DNA from: Meiothermus cerbereus DSM 11376
GTDB taxonomy: Bacteria > Deinococcota > Deinococci > Deinococcales > Thermaceae
Reading direction: 5' to 3'
NCBI RefSeq assembly: GCF_000620065.1
Contig: NZ_JHVI01000001.1
Location: 62,001-126,000 of the forward strand
Length of the DNA stretch: 64,000 bases
Position 1 is the first letter of the stretch; each line of letters starts with the position of its first letter. The notes under the pieces were generated by a model. It was not told the origin of the DNA and did not search any database. It worked only from the letters and a program-made list of their open reading frames with translations. The translations under genes and the position numbers were made by a program. Below are positions 57,094 through 64,000 of the stretch, piece by piece.

Positions 57094-57759
57094 CTACCCC
57101 TCGAGCATGTACGGGAAGACCATCGCACACACCGTCACGTAAATCACATCAAAAACCAGCAGCAAGCGCAGCCAGTCTAAAAGCTCGGCCACCGGAACAC
57201 CCTGGGCCAGCCCCTGGGTGAAGCGCACCGCCGCCAGCACCACCGGAATCACCAGCGGAAAGAGCAACAGCGGCAGGAGCACCTCACGCCCCCGCAGACG
57301 GGCCAGCATGCCCGCATAGAAGGTGGAGATAGAGGCATAGCCCAACGAACCCAGCATCAAGGTTAGAACGTACCAATACCAGTTTTGCATGGGTAAGTAG
57401 AAAAGCCCCGCCGTCAGAACCAAGAGCGCCAGCCCCACCACCAGCAGCAAGGCGAACTGGAACAGGAGCTTCCCGAAGTAGATCCACTCCCGGCTGCCGG
57501 GGGTCAGGAGCAGATCGTCGAGGGTGCCGTCCTCGACCTCGAGGCCAAAGGCCCGTCCGGCCAGCAGGCTGCCGGCAAAAGCCAGGGCCACCCACAGCAC
57601 CCCTGGGCCTGCTTTTTGCAGGTCTTGGGGGTTGGGCCCAAAAGCCATGGCCAGGATAAAAAGCATCACCGCCAGGAAAAACACTGCCGACAAGATGCCT
57701 GTTCGCCCCCGAAACTCCAGCACCAGATCGCGCCAGGCCAGCCAGAAAATCCGCTGCAC
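57094..57759 (-). CDS. ccmB: heme ABC transporter permease CcmB
   Basis: The 221-residue, six-helix protein has the CcmB features GLEVEDGTLDDLLLTPGSREWIYFGKL and FPLVIPVVLAAVRFTQG. CcmB works with the ATPase CcmA to release heme-loaded CcmE. No ccmA gene lies in this cluster. The GTG at 57759 lies 7 nt after a TACCCT box. A 175 bp gap separates it from ccmC. Confidence 0.92.
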   Translation of the reverse strand: MQRIFWLAWRDLVLEFRGRTGILSAVFFLAVMLFILAMAFGPNPQDLQKAGPGVLWVALAFAGSLLAGRAFGLEVEDGTLDDLLLTPGSREWIYFGKLLFQFALLLVVGLALLVLTAGLFYLPMQNWYWYVLTLMLGSLGYASISTFYAGMLARLRGREVLLPLLLFPLVIPVVLAAVRFTQGLAQGVPVAELLDWLRLLLVFDVIYVTVCAMVFPYMLEG

Positions 57760-57766
57760 AGGGCTA

Positions 57767-57772
57767 AGGGTA
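57767..57772 (-). promoter_or_regulatory. -10 box, leaderless promoter of ccmB
   Basis: TACCCT on the minus strand ends 7 nt before the GTG at 57759. Confidence 0.35.
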
Positions 57773-57823
57773 TCGGTTAGAGGGCACCACGTAAAGGGTC
57801 AGGCCTCAAAAACGCGCTCGTCT

Positions 57824-58051
57824 TCACGAATCGGCCTCGCCCACATAGCGGAATCGGGGAAGGCGCTTCCCCTCCACTTCCACATCTTCCAAGAACATGC
57901 TCAGGGGGCGTACCCACATGGTTTCGGGCTCGAGGCCGTAGCGGGTTTCGTAGACCACAAACCACTCTTCGGTTTCGGAATGGCGGGCCAGACCGTGCAC
58001 CCAGTAGTGCTTTCCTTTGTAGTGCTGGTACAAACCCTGCTGTAAATGCAC
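57824..58051 (-). CDS. DUF1653 family protein (75 aa)
   Basis: The protein follows the DUF1653 pattern: GLYQHYKGKHYWVHGLARHSETEEWFVVYETRYG ... MWVRPLSMFLEDV. Function is not established. GAGGTGAG gives a good ribosome binding site for ATG 58051. It precedes ccmB on the same strand. Confidence 0.85.
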   Translation of the reverse strand: MHLQQGLYQHYKGKHYWVHGLARHSETEEWFVVYETRYGLEPETMWVRPLSMFLEDVEVEGKRLPRFRYVGEADS

Positions 58052-58148
58052 AACTCACCTCGCTGGAACCTATGGCTTTGCGCTTATTCCATGCCCACAT
58101 GTTAGCTGTTTGGCATCCATGGCTACTGGGTATTCGTGGGCACCGCTC

Positions 58149-59285
58149 TCAAATCCAATACGGCCGCACTGACTCCAACATCCGCTCGGCAATCTGGCGG
58201 TTGCGGCGCTCAATTTCGGCCTTGCGGGGTATTTCGGGGTAGGCCCCCTGGGGGTCAAAGAGGGTATGGGTCAGGAAGTGCCCTAGCTGCGTACCCCAGC
58301 GCCTGAGCCAGGGTTCGGGCAGGTGGTCGGGCAGCGGCAGGTCTTGCAGGGTTAGGTACAGCAAAGCCCAGATGCGGCTGGTGGCATCGAGGCTATAACC
58401 CCCGCCCAGGGTGTAAACGGCCCGCCCCCCCGCAAAAGCCGCAGCGTACTGGCGCAGCAGGGGAAAGATTTTGGCGTAGGCCTGGGTGGTTAGCAAGATT
58501 TCGGCCAGCGGATCCTGGAAATGTGCGTCGGCGCCACACTGCACCACCAGCACATCGGGGCGGAACCAGCGCAGGGCTGGCTCGAGGCCCATCTGCAAGA
58601 CCTCTAGGTAAGACTCATCCTCGGTAAAGGGTTCCAAAGGGATGTTCAGCTTGCGCCCGGTGCCATCGGCCTTACCAATCTCGTGGGTGTGGCCGGTACC
58701 GGGGTAGAGGTAGCGGCCCGACTCATGGATCGAGAAGGTGAGCACACCTGGCTCGTCGTAGTGAATCCACTGCACCCCATCGCCGTGGTGTACGTCAATG
58801 TCGATGTAGGCCACCCGCAGGCCCTGCTGGGTGAGGTGGCGAATAGCCACCGAAAGGTCGTTGTAGACACAGAAACCCGAGGCCAGGTCTTTCTGGGCAT
58901 GGTGCAGGCCACCCCCCAGTTGCAAAACTTCCTTGGCTTGCCCACTCGAGACCATCCGGGCGGCGGTTAGGGTGCCCCCCACCAGCCAGCGGGCCGCCTC
59001 ATCCATGCCGGGAAAGATGGGGGTGTCGGCGGTTCCGATACCGTAGTGTTCGAAGTCGGGCGAGCGTTCGCCCCGCGAGGCGGCCTCCACCCGCCGCACG
59101 AAGGATTCCAGGTGCACGCTGCGCACCTCCTCGCGGGTGGCCTGTGCGGGCTCCACAAAATGCAGCGGATGGCCCAGGTGCTCGAGCAAATCCAGTAGCA
59201 TCTCCAGGCGCACCGGGCTAAAAGGATGCTGGGGCCCAAAATTGTAGAGCTGGTACTGGGGGCTGTAGATAACGGGAACGCTCAT
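58149..59285 (-). CDS. acuC: histone deacetylase-family protein AcuC
   Basis: The 378-residue zinc deacetylase has GGGLHHAQKDLASGFCVYND, DIDVHHGDGVQW and CGADAHFQDPL with the expected His/Asp zinc ligands. AcuC in Bacillus removes acetyl groups from acetyl-CoA synthetase. Its start overlaps the AcuB-like stop by 4 nt. An acyl/acetyl-CoA synthetase at 9384-11309 is a possible target. Confidence 0.9.
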   Translation of the reverse strand: MSVPVIYSPQYQLYNFGPQHPFSPVRLEMLLDLLEHLGHPLHFVEPAQATREEVRSVHLESFVRRVEAASRGERSPDFEHYGIGTADTPIFPGMDEAARWLVGGTLTAARMVSSGQAKEVLQLGGGLHHAQKDLASGFCVYNDLSVAIRHLTQQGLRVAYIDIDVHHGDGVQWIHYDEPGVLTFSIHESGRYLYPGTGHTHEIGKADGTGRKLNIPLEPFTEDESYLEVLQMGLEPALRWFRPDVLVVQCGADAHFQDPLAEILLTTQAYAKIFPLLRQYAAAFAGGRAVYTLGGGYSLDATSRIWALLYLTLQDLPLPDHLPEPWLRRWGTQLGHFLTHTLFDPQGAYPEIPRKAEIERRNRQIAERMLESVRPYWI

Positions 59286-59917
59286 AAAGTCTTGCTGGGC
59301 ATTTCAGGAGGCCAGCGCACATCATAGCCCTGCTGACGCAACTCTCGAGCGATTTTGCGCGTATCCAGGGTACCCACCCGCACCACCGTGGTCACGCTGC
59401 CCTCGCCGCAGGGGTAGGTGAGCAGGGAATGGATGTTGATGTTCTGTTGGGCCAGCTCCCCGCTCAGGCGGGCCAGCTCGCCGGGCCGGTCGTCGAGGCA
59501 GACCTCGAGCCGCCCGCTGGGCTTTTCTACCCCGGTCAGCCGCAAGAGCGCCTCCAACAGGTCAATTCCGGTTACGATACCCACCAGCCGATCGCCCTCC
59601 AGGATGGGCAGGGCCCCAATCTTGCGCTGGCGCATGACCCTCGCCGCCTCTTCCACCGGGTCGAGGGGGTCGCCCGTGACCACTGGGTGGGCCATCACCT
59701 GTCCTACCGGCGTGTCTATAGGCTGTGCGCCCCCTGCGGCAAAAGGGCTGGTGGCCAGCCGAATATCGCGGTCGGTAATCATCCCCACCAGACGGCCTTC
59801 CCGCATCACCGGAATGTGCCGAATGTTGCGCTGCAACATGATGTGGTAGGCCGCCTCGAGCGTCACCGAAACGTCCACTGTCAGTACCGGACTGTGCATT
59901 ACGTCTTTGACTAACAT
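59282..59917 (-). CDS. acuB: CBS-CBS-ACT protein (AcuB-like)
   Basis: The 211-residue protein has two CBS domains (about 1-60 and 75-130) and a C-terminal ACT domain (about 137-205, LEVCLDDRPGELARLSGELAQQNINIHSL). This is the AcuB layout, a likely nucleotide- and amino-acid-sensing regulator. ATG 59917 lies 7 nt after a TAGACT box. Confidence 0.88.
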   Translation of the reverse strand: MLVKDVMHSPVLTVDVSVTLEAAYHIMLQRNIRHIPVMREGRLVGMITDRDIRLATSPFAAGGAQPIDTPVGQVMAHPVVTGDPLDPVEEAARVMRQRKIGALPILEGDRLVGIVTGIDLLEALLRLTGVEKPSGRLEVCLDDRPGELARLSGELAQQNINIHSLLTYPCGEGSVTTVVRVGTLDTRKIARELRQQGYDVRWPPEMPSKTL

Positions 59918-59924
59918 TTATTCC

Positions 59925-59930
59925 AGTCTA
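59925..59930 (-). promoter_or_regulatory. -10 box, leaderless promoter of acuB-acuC
   Basis: TAGACT on the minus strand ends 7 nt before the ATG at 59917. Confidence 0.5.
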
Positions 59931-60006
59931 ATGCACCCAAGCCCAGAGGCCGCTAGGGGCATTTGTCTGCTGGCGCAAACGCACCCACCAATTGCCCTGG
60001 CTCGTC

Positions 60007-60012
60007 TACACT
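60007..60012 (+). promoter_or_regulatory. -10 box, near-leaderless promoter of ABC permease gene
   Basis: TACACT ends 8 nt before the ATG at 60021. Confidence 0.4.
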
Positions 60013-60020
60013 GAAGGCGC

Positions 60021-61679
60021 ATGCTGACCCTGCGCTTGCAGCTTTTGTGGAATGGGTTTCGTCAGTCGCCCGCCTCGGCCCTGGTGGGGGTTTTGCTGGG
60101 GGCTCTGCTGGCGTATGGGGCCTGGTGGGGCACAAGCTGGTTTTTGAACTTCATTTCCAACGAGCTTTTTGGTAGCAGCACCTTCGTGAACCGCCTGGCC
60201 GCGGCTTTTACCCGCGATGTGCTGGTAGACCGCATCCTGGGCAGCCTGCTGCTGGTGCTCTCGAGCTCGGTGGTGCTGTCGGCCCTGCCCAACGCGGTGG
60301 CCGTGCTCTACACCTCCGAAGACCTGCCCCTGCACCTCACCCTACCGCAAAAAGCCAGCCGGGTCTTCCTCTTTAAGGTGGGCGAGGTGTTTGCCACCAC
60401 CGCCCTGCTTCCTTTGCTGCTGGTGCTGCCGGTGCTCTTTGCCTACGGTGCGCACTACGGCGCTGCGCCGGTTTTTTATCTTGGGGCGGCTTTGCTGATG
60501 CTGGCTTTGTTTGCCTTCCCGGTGGTGCTGGGGGTGGGGCTGGCTTTGCCGCTGGTGCGCTTCGCTCCGGCAGGGCGTGCGCGGGAATGGGCGGCGGCCC
60601 TGGGCGCGGTGCTGGGCGGGCTGCTTATCTTTTTGCTGCGGGCGCTGCGGCCCGAGGTTTTGCTGCAAACCAACTTTGCCAACCCCGAGGAACTCGACCG
60701 CTTCCTCCAGACCTTCCGCGACCCCAGTGCGCCCTTTTTGCCCTCGGCCCTGGCCCAGCAGGCCCTTAAGGGGCTGGTGCGGGGCGAGCTCGAGCCGCAG
60801 TTTTGGCTACTTTTGGCCCTGTCGGGTGGGCTGCTGCTGCTGGCCGGGCTGGTGGCGGGCTATGCCTACCAGCAGGGTTGGGTGCGGGCCCTGGAAGGCA
60901 CCGTGCGCGAGCGCGGCATCCTGCGCCCAGGCCTGCTGGATCGCTGGTCACTATCGAGCCGGGTGGGCGCACTGTGGGCCCGCGACCTGCGGCTGTTTTT
61001 CCGCGACGCCAACCAGGCTTCCCAGCTCATTCTGGTGGGGGTGCTGGTGCTTTTGTACACCACCAGCCTGCAATACCTCCCCCTGGGCGACACCCGCTTT
61101 CAGGTGGTGGCGGGCTTTATGCACCTGGCCTTCCAGGGCTTTGTGATCGGCGGGGTGGGGGTGCGGCTGGCCTACCCGCTCTTGAGCCTCGAGGGCCAGG
61201 GCTACTGGATGCTGCAAACCGGCCCGGTAGCCAAGTCCACCATCCTACTCACCCGCTTGGGCCTGGCCCTGTTTTTCCTGCTGCCGCTGGGTCTGGCCCT
61301 GGGCTACTACTCGCCGCGGGTGATCGGCCTGGACGACAACCTCACCCAGATTTCCCTGATTCTGGGCCTAGCCTCGGCCATCAGCGCCGCTGCTTTGGGG
61401 GTGGGGCTGGGAGCCGCTTTCCCCAAGTTCGATGCTTCAAACCCCGCCGAGGTGCCCATCGGGATCGGGGGCTTTTTGTACATGGGCTTGATGCTCCTGC
61501 ATGCGGGGTTTCTGGTGCTCCTGGCCAGCCGCCCAGTCTACCTGGCCATCACCCAGCGGCAAAACGACTACCTGGGTAGCGCCGAAGGCCCTTTGTGGCT
61601 GCTGCTGGTGGGGGCCGTAACCCTGATTCCAGCCCTGCTGGCGCTGTGGTTTGGCTACCTAAGAATGGGAGAAAGGTGA
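60021..61679 (+). CDS. ABC-2-type exporter membrane subunit (putative)
   Basis: The 552-residue protein has about 12 hydrophobic segments with cytoplasmic loops, the first reading LVGVLLGALLAYGAWWGTSWFL. DLPLHLTLPQKASRVFLFKVGEV and LSLEGQGYWMLQTGPVAKSTILLTRLGLAL resemble coupling segments of large bacterial ABC exporter permeases. No ATPase gene adjoins it, so a partner must be elsewhere, perhaps upstream on another transcript. The next gene starts 4 bp after its stop and encodes a secreted protein. Confidence 0.65.
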   Translation: MLTLRLQLLWNGFRQSPASALVGVLLGALLAYGAWWGTSWFLNFISNELFGSSTFVNRLAAAFTRDVLVDRILGSLLLVLSSSVVLSALPNAVAVLYTSEDLPLHLTLPQKASRVFLFKVGEVFATTALLPLLLVLPVLFAYGAHYGAAPVFYLGAALLMLALFAFPVVLGVGLALPLVRFAPAGRAREWAAALGAVLGGLLIFLLRALRPEVLLQTNFANPEELDRFLQTFRDPSAPFLPSALAQQALKGLVRGELEPQFWLLLALSGGLLLLAGLVAGYAYQQGWVRALEGTVRERGILRPGLLDRWSLSSRVGALWARDLRLFFRDANQASQLILVGVLVLLYTTSLQYLPLGDTRFQVVAGFMHLAFQGFVIGGVGVRLAYPLLSLEGQGYWMLQTGPVAKSTILLTRLGLALFFLLPLGLALGYYSPRVIGLDDNLTQISLILGLASAISAAALGVGLGAAFPKFDASNPAEVPIGIGGFLYMGLMLLHAGFLVLLASRPVYLAITQRQNDYLGSAEGPLWLLLVGAVTLIPALLALWFGYLRMGER

Positions 61680-61683
61680 AAAT

Positions 61684-62085
61684 ATGCGTATCGTAGGGTT
61701 CTTTTTGCTGCTTCTTTCCAGTTTGGGGCTGGCCCAGGTGCAAAACCGCGAGGCCCTTATCACCGACTTCCGGCAGGTGCAGGGGGTCTGGACCATTAAG
61801 CTCGATTACGTCGAGGTCAAGGACTGCAACCGCGACGACTGCCCCGCAGGCATCGAGGTGTCCAACCAGAACCCCTTGATCCGCACCTTCCGCTTTACCC
61901 GCAGCACCAAAATTTACCTGCTCAAAAACGCCGGTGAATACTTCCAGGCCACCCCCCAGCAGCTCATCCAGGGCCTGGGCGGAAAAAACTTCGGCTGGTC
62001 TTTTGACAAGTACACCCCGTTCTACATCAAGGTGAACGAGGCCAGACGGGAAATCCTCGAGCTGCGTCAGATGTATCTGCCTTGA
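61684..62085 (+). CDS. secreted protein of unknown function (133 aa)
   Basis: It begins with a signal peptide (MRIVGFFLLLLSSLGLAQ, likely cut after the A) and has two close cysteines in VKDCNRDDCPAG that could form a disulfide or bind metal. Otherwise it is beta-rich and soluble. It starts 4 bp after the permease gene, so the two are probably co-transcribed. No family is recognised. Confidence 0.65.
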   Translation: MRIVGFFLLLLSSLGLAQVQNREALITDFRQVQGVWTIKLDYVEVKDCNRDDCPAGIEVSNQNPLIRTFRFTRSTKIYLLKNAGEYFQATPQQLIQGLGGKNFGWSFDKYTPFYIKVNEARREILELRQMYLP

Positions 62086-62164
62086 AACCTGCGTGTAATT
62101 GCATCTTCGGTAAAAAGCAGTCTGTGGTGAGGGCCTGAAGTACAATCGGGAAACGAGGTCTGCT

Positions 62165-63358
62165 ATGTTCGACTTTTACCAGGTAACCGAGCTGCTCACC
62201 CCCGAAGAGCGCGAGATTCAGAAAGCGGCCCGCAAGTTTCTCGAGGCCGAGGCCCTGCCCCACATTGCGGAGTGGTGGGAGAACGCCGAGTTTCCGGTGC
62301 ACCTCATCCGAAAGTTTGGCGAGATGGGCTTTCTGGGCACCACCATCCCCAGCGAGTACGGCGGGATGGGGGCCAGCGCGGCGGCCTACGGGGTGGTGGG
62401 CTACGAGCTCGAGCGCATCGACTCCGGCCTGCGCAGCTTTTGCAGCGTGCAGAGCAGCCTGGTAATGTACCCCATCTGGGCCTATGGCTCCGAGGAGCAA
62501 AAACGCGAATACCTGCCCAAACTGGCCACGGGCGAGTATGTGGGCTGCTTTGGCCTGACCGAGCCCGATGGCGGCAGCGACCCCGACGCCAACATGAAGA
62601 CCCGCGCCCGGCGCGACGGGGGCGACTACATCCTGAATGGCTCCAAGATGTGGATTACCAACGGCAACCTGGCCCACATCGCCATCATCTGGGCCAAGGA
62701 CGACGAGGGGATAGTGCGCGGCTTTATCGTGCCCACCGATACCAAGGGCTTTAGGGCCAACAAAATCCAGCACAAGGCCAGCCTGCGGGCCTCCGTGACC
62801 AGCGAGCTGGTGCTGGAGGACGTGCGGGTGCCGGCCAGCGCCATGCTGCCGGGGGTGAAGGGCCTCAAGGGGCCGCTTTCTTGCCTGACACAGGCCCGTT
62901 TTGGCATCGCCTGGGGGGCGCTGGGGGCTTTGGAGGCGGTGTATACCGAGGCCCTCGAGTTCGCTCAAAGCCGCGTCACCTTTGGGGCCCCCATCGCCAG
63001 CCGCCAGCTGGTGCAGGAAAAGCTGGTGCGTATGGCTGCTGACCACACCAAGGGTCTGTTGCTGGCCTGGCGCTTAGCCCAGCTCAAGGACGCCGGCACC
63101 CTCAAACCCGCCCAGGTCAGCCTGGGCAAGCGCGACAACGTGCGGGCCGCGCTCAACGCCGCCCGGGCCGCCCGCGAAATTTTGGGGGGCAGCGGCATCA
63201 CCCTGGAGTACCACAGCATCCGCCATATGCTGAACCTCGAGACTGTGGACACCTACGAGGGCACCCACGACATCCACACCCTGATCCTGGGCCGCGAGCT
63301 GACCGGCCAAAACGCCCTAGGCGAGAGCCCCAAGAAGGAAGCGGTGGGCTCGAGGTAA
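62165..63358 (+). CDS. acyl-CoA dehydrogenase, glutaryl-CoA dehydrogenase-like
   Basis: This 397-residue FAD enzyme oxidises an acyl-CoA. GCFGLTEPDGGSDP and MWITNG bind FAD and substrate, and the catalytic Glu is in DTYEGTHDIHTLILGRELTG, a form typical of glutaryl-CoA dehydrogenase. Ser-Arg-rich RIDSGLRSFCSVQSSL also fits. It could act in lysine or tryptophan breakdown. A TACAAT box lies further upstream and GAGG precedes the ATG. Confidence 0.88.
   Translation: MFDFYQVTELLTPEEREIQKAARKFLEAEALPHIAEWWENAEFPVHLIRKFGEMGFLGTTIPSEYGGMGASAAAYGVVGYELERIDSGLRSFCSVQSSLVMYPIWAYGSEEQKREYLPKLATGEYVGCFGLTEPDGGSDPDANMKTRARRDGGDYILNGSKMWITNGNLAHIAIIWAKDDEGIVRGFIVPTDTKGFRANKIQHKASLRASVTSELVLEDVRVPASAMLPGVKGLKGPLSCLTQARFGIAWGALGALEAVYTEALEFAQSRVTFGAPIASRQLVQEKLVRMAADHTKGLLLAWRLAQLKDAGTLKPAQVSLGKRDNVRAALNAARAAREILGGSGITLEYHSIRHMLNLETVDTYEGTHDIHTLILGRELTGQNALGESPKKEAVGSR

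Positions 63359-64000
<642 letters not shown>

Overview
The window looks like a chromosomal segment of a thermophile of the Deinococcus-Thermus phylum, most likely Meiothermus or a close Thermus relative. This is inferred from the GC-rich sequence with many CTCGAG (Leu-Glu) sites, a gene for the tiny ribosomal protein bTHX beside rpsT, Thermus-like type IV pilus ATPases and cytochrome c maturation genes, and numerous apparent leaderless promoters (TANNNT 6-9 nt before the start codon). No rRNA, tRNA, CRISPR array, prophage or intact insertion sequence was seen. The content is mostly housekeeping, with short mobile or palindromic repeats between genes.

Layout. 1-9 kb: end of an LptF/LptG-type permease, a DegT/DnrJ/EryC1 aminotransferase, an M3 oligopeptidase, a first PilT ATPase, a CBS-domain membrane protein, a nucleotidyltransferase, a UPF0173 metallo-hydrolase and a Ser/Thr kinase. 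9-18 kb: an acyl/acetyl-CoA synthetase, a second PilT-like ATPase with a multi-PAS/GAF/HD-GYP sensor upstream of it, and a membrane M28 peptidase. 18-23 kb: a minus-strand rplU-rpmA-obgE-rsfS cluster, divergent from yqeK and an LCP (LytR-CpsA-Psr) gene. 23-31 kb: a LysW-like zinc ribbon, deoC with a two-domain ALDH16-like aldehyde dehydrogenase, an alkyltransferase-like protein (PAQR in place of PCHR), a TetR regulator, a PLD-family enzyme and Maf. 31-35 kb: a T-box riboswitch with a GUC specifier, followed by an unknown acidic-protein gene overlapping valS, then a 47-residue membrane protein and a diguanylate cyclase. 35-45 kb: mrp (lacking the Fe-S CxxC) with a SufR-like regulator, an EAL/GGDEF pair, an HD hydrolase and recJ. 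45-51 kb: hisA, arginase, a YceD-like protein, a CHAD protein, rpsT-thx and tyrS. 51-58 kb: a Rieske protein and a ccmBCDEFGH-type cytochrome c maturation cluster whose last gene joins TPRs to a c-type cytochrome domain; no ccmA is adjacent. 58-64 kb: DUF1653, acuC-acuB, an ABC-type permease with a secreted partner, a glutaryl-CoA-dehydrogenase-like enzyme and the start of guaB.

Themes. Cyclic di-GMP turnover (HD-GYP, EAL, three GGDEF domains of which one is degenerate) lies near two twitching-motility ATPases. Carbon metabolism around acetyl-CoA is represented by DeoC-ALDH, the CoA ligase, AcuB/AcuC and the acyl-CoA dehydrogenase. Three repeat families are present: a 127-158 bp MITE-like element (three copies), a ~121 bp palindromic element (two full copies plus fragments) and a ~58 bp REP-like element (two good copies plus fragments).

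The most notable items are the valine T-box operon with its unknown acidic protein, the MITE family, the leaderless-promoter pattern across more than 20 genes, the ALDH16-like enzyme paired with DeoC, the double active-site substitution in the ATL protein, the cysteine-poor Mrp beside a SufR-like regulator, and the CcmI-cytochrome c fusion. I did not find a clearly new multi-gene defence or metabolic system.
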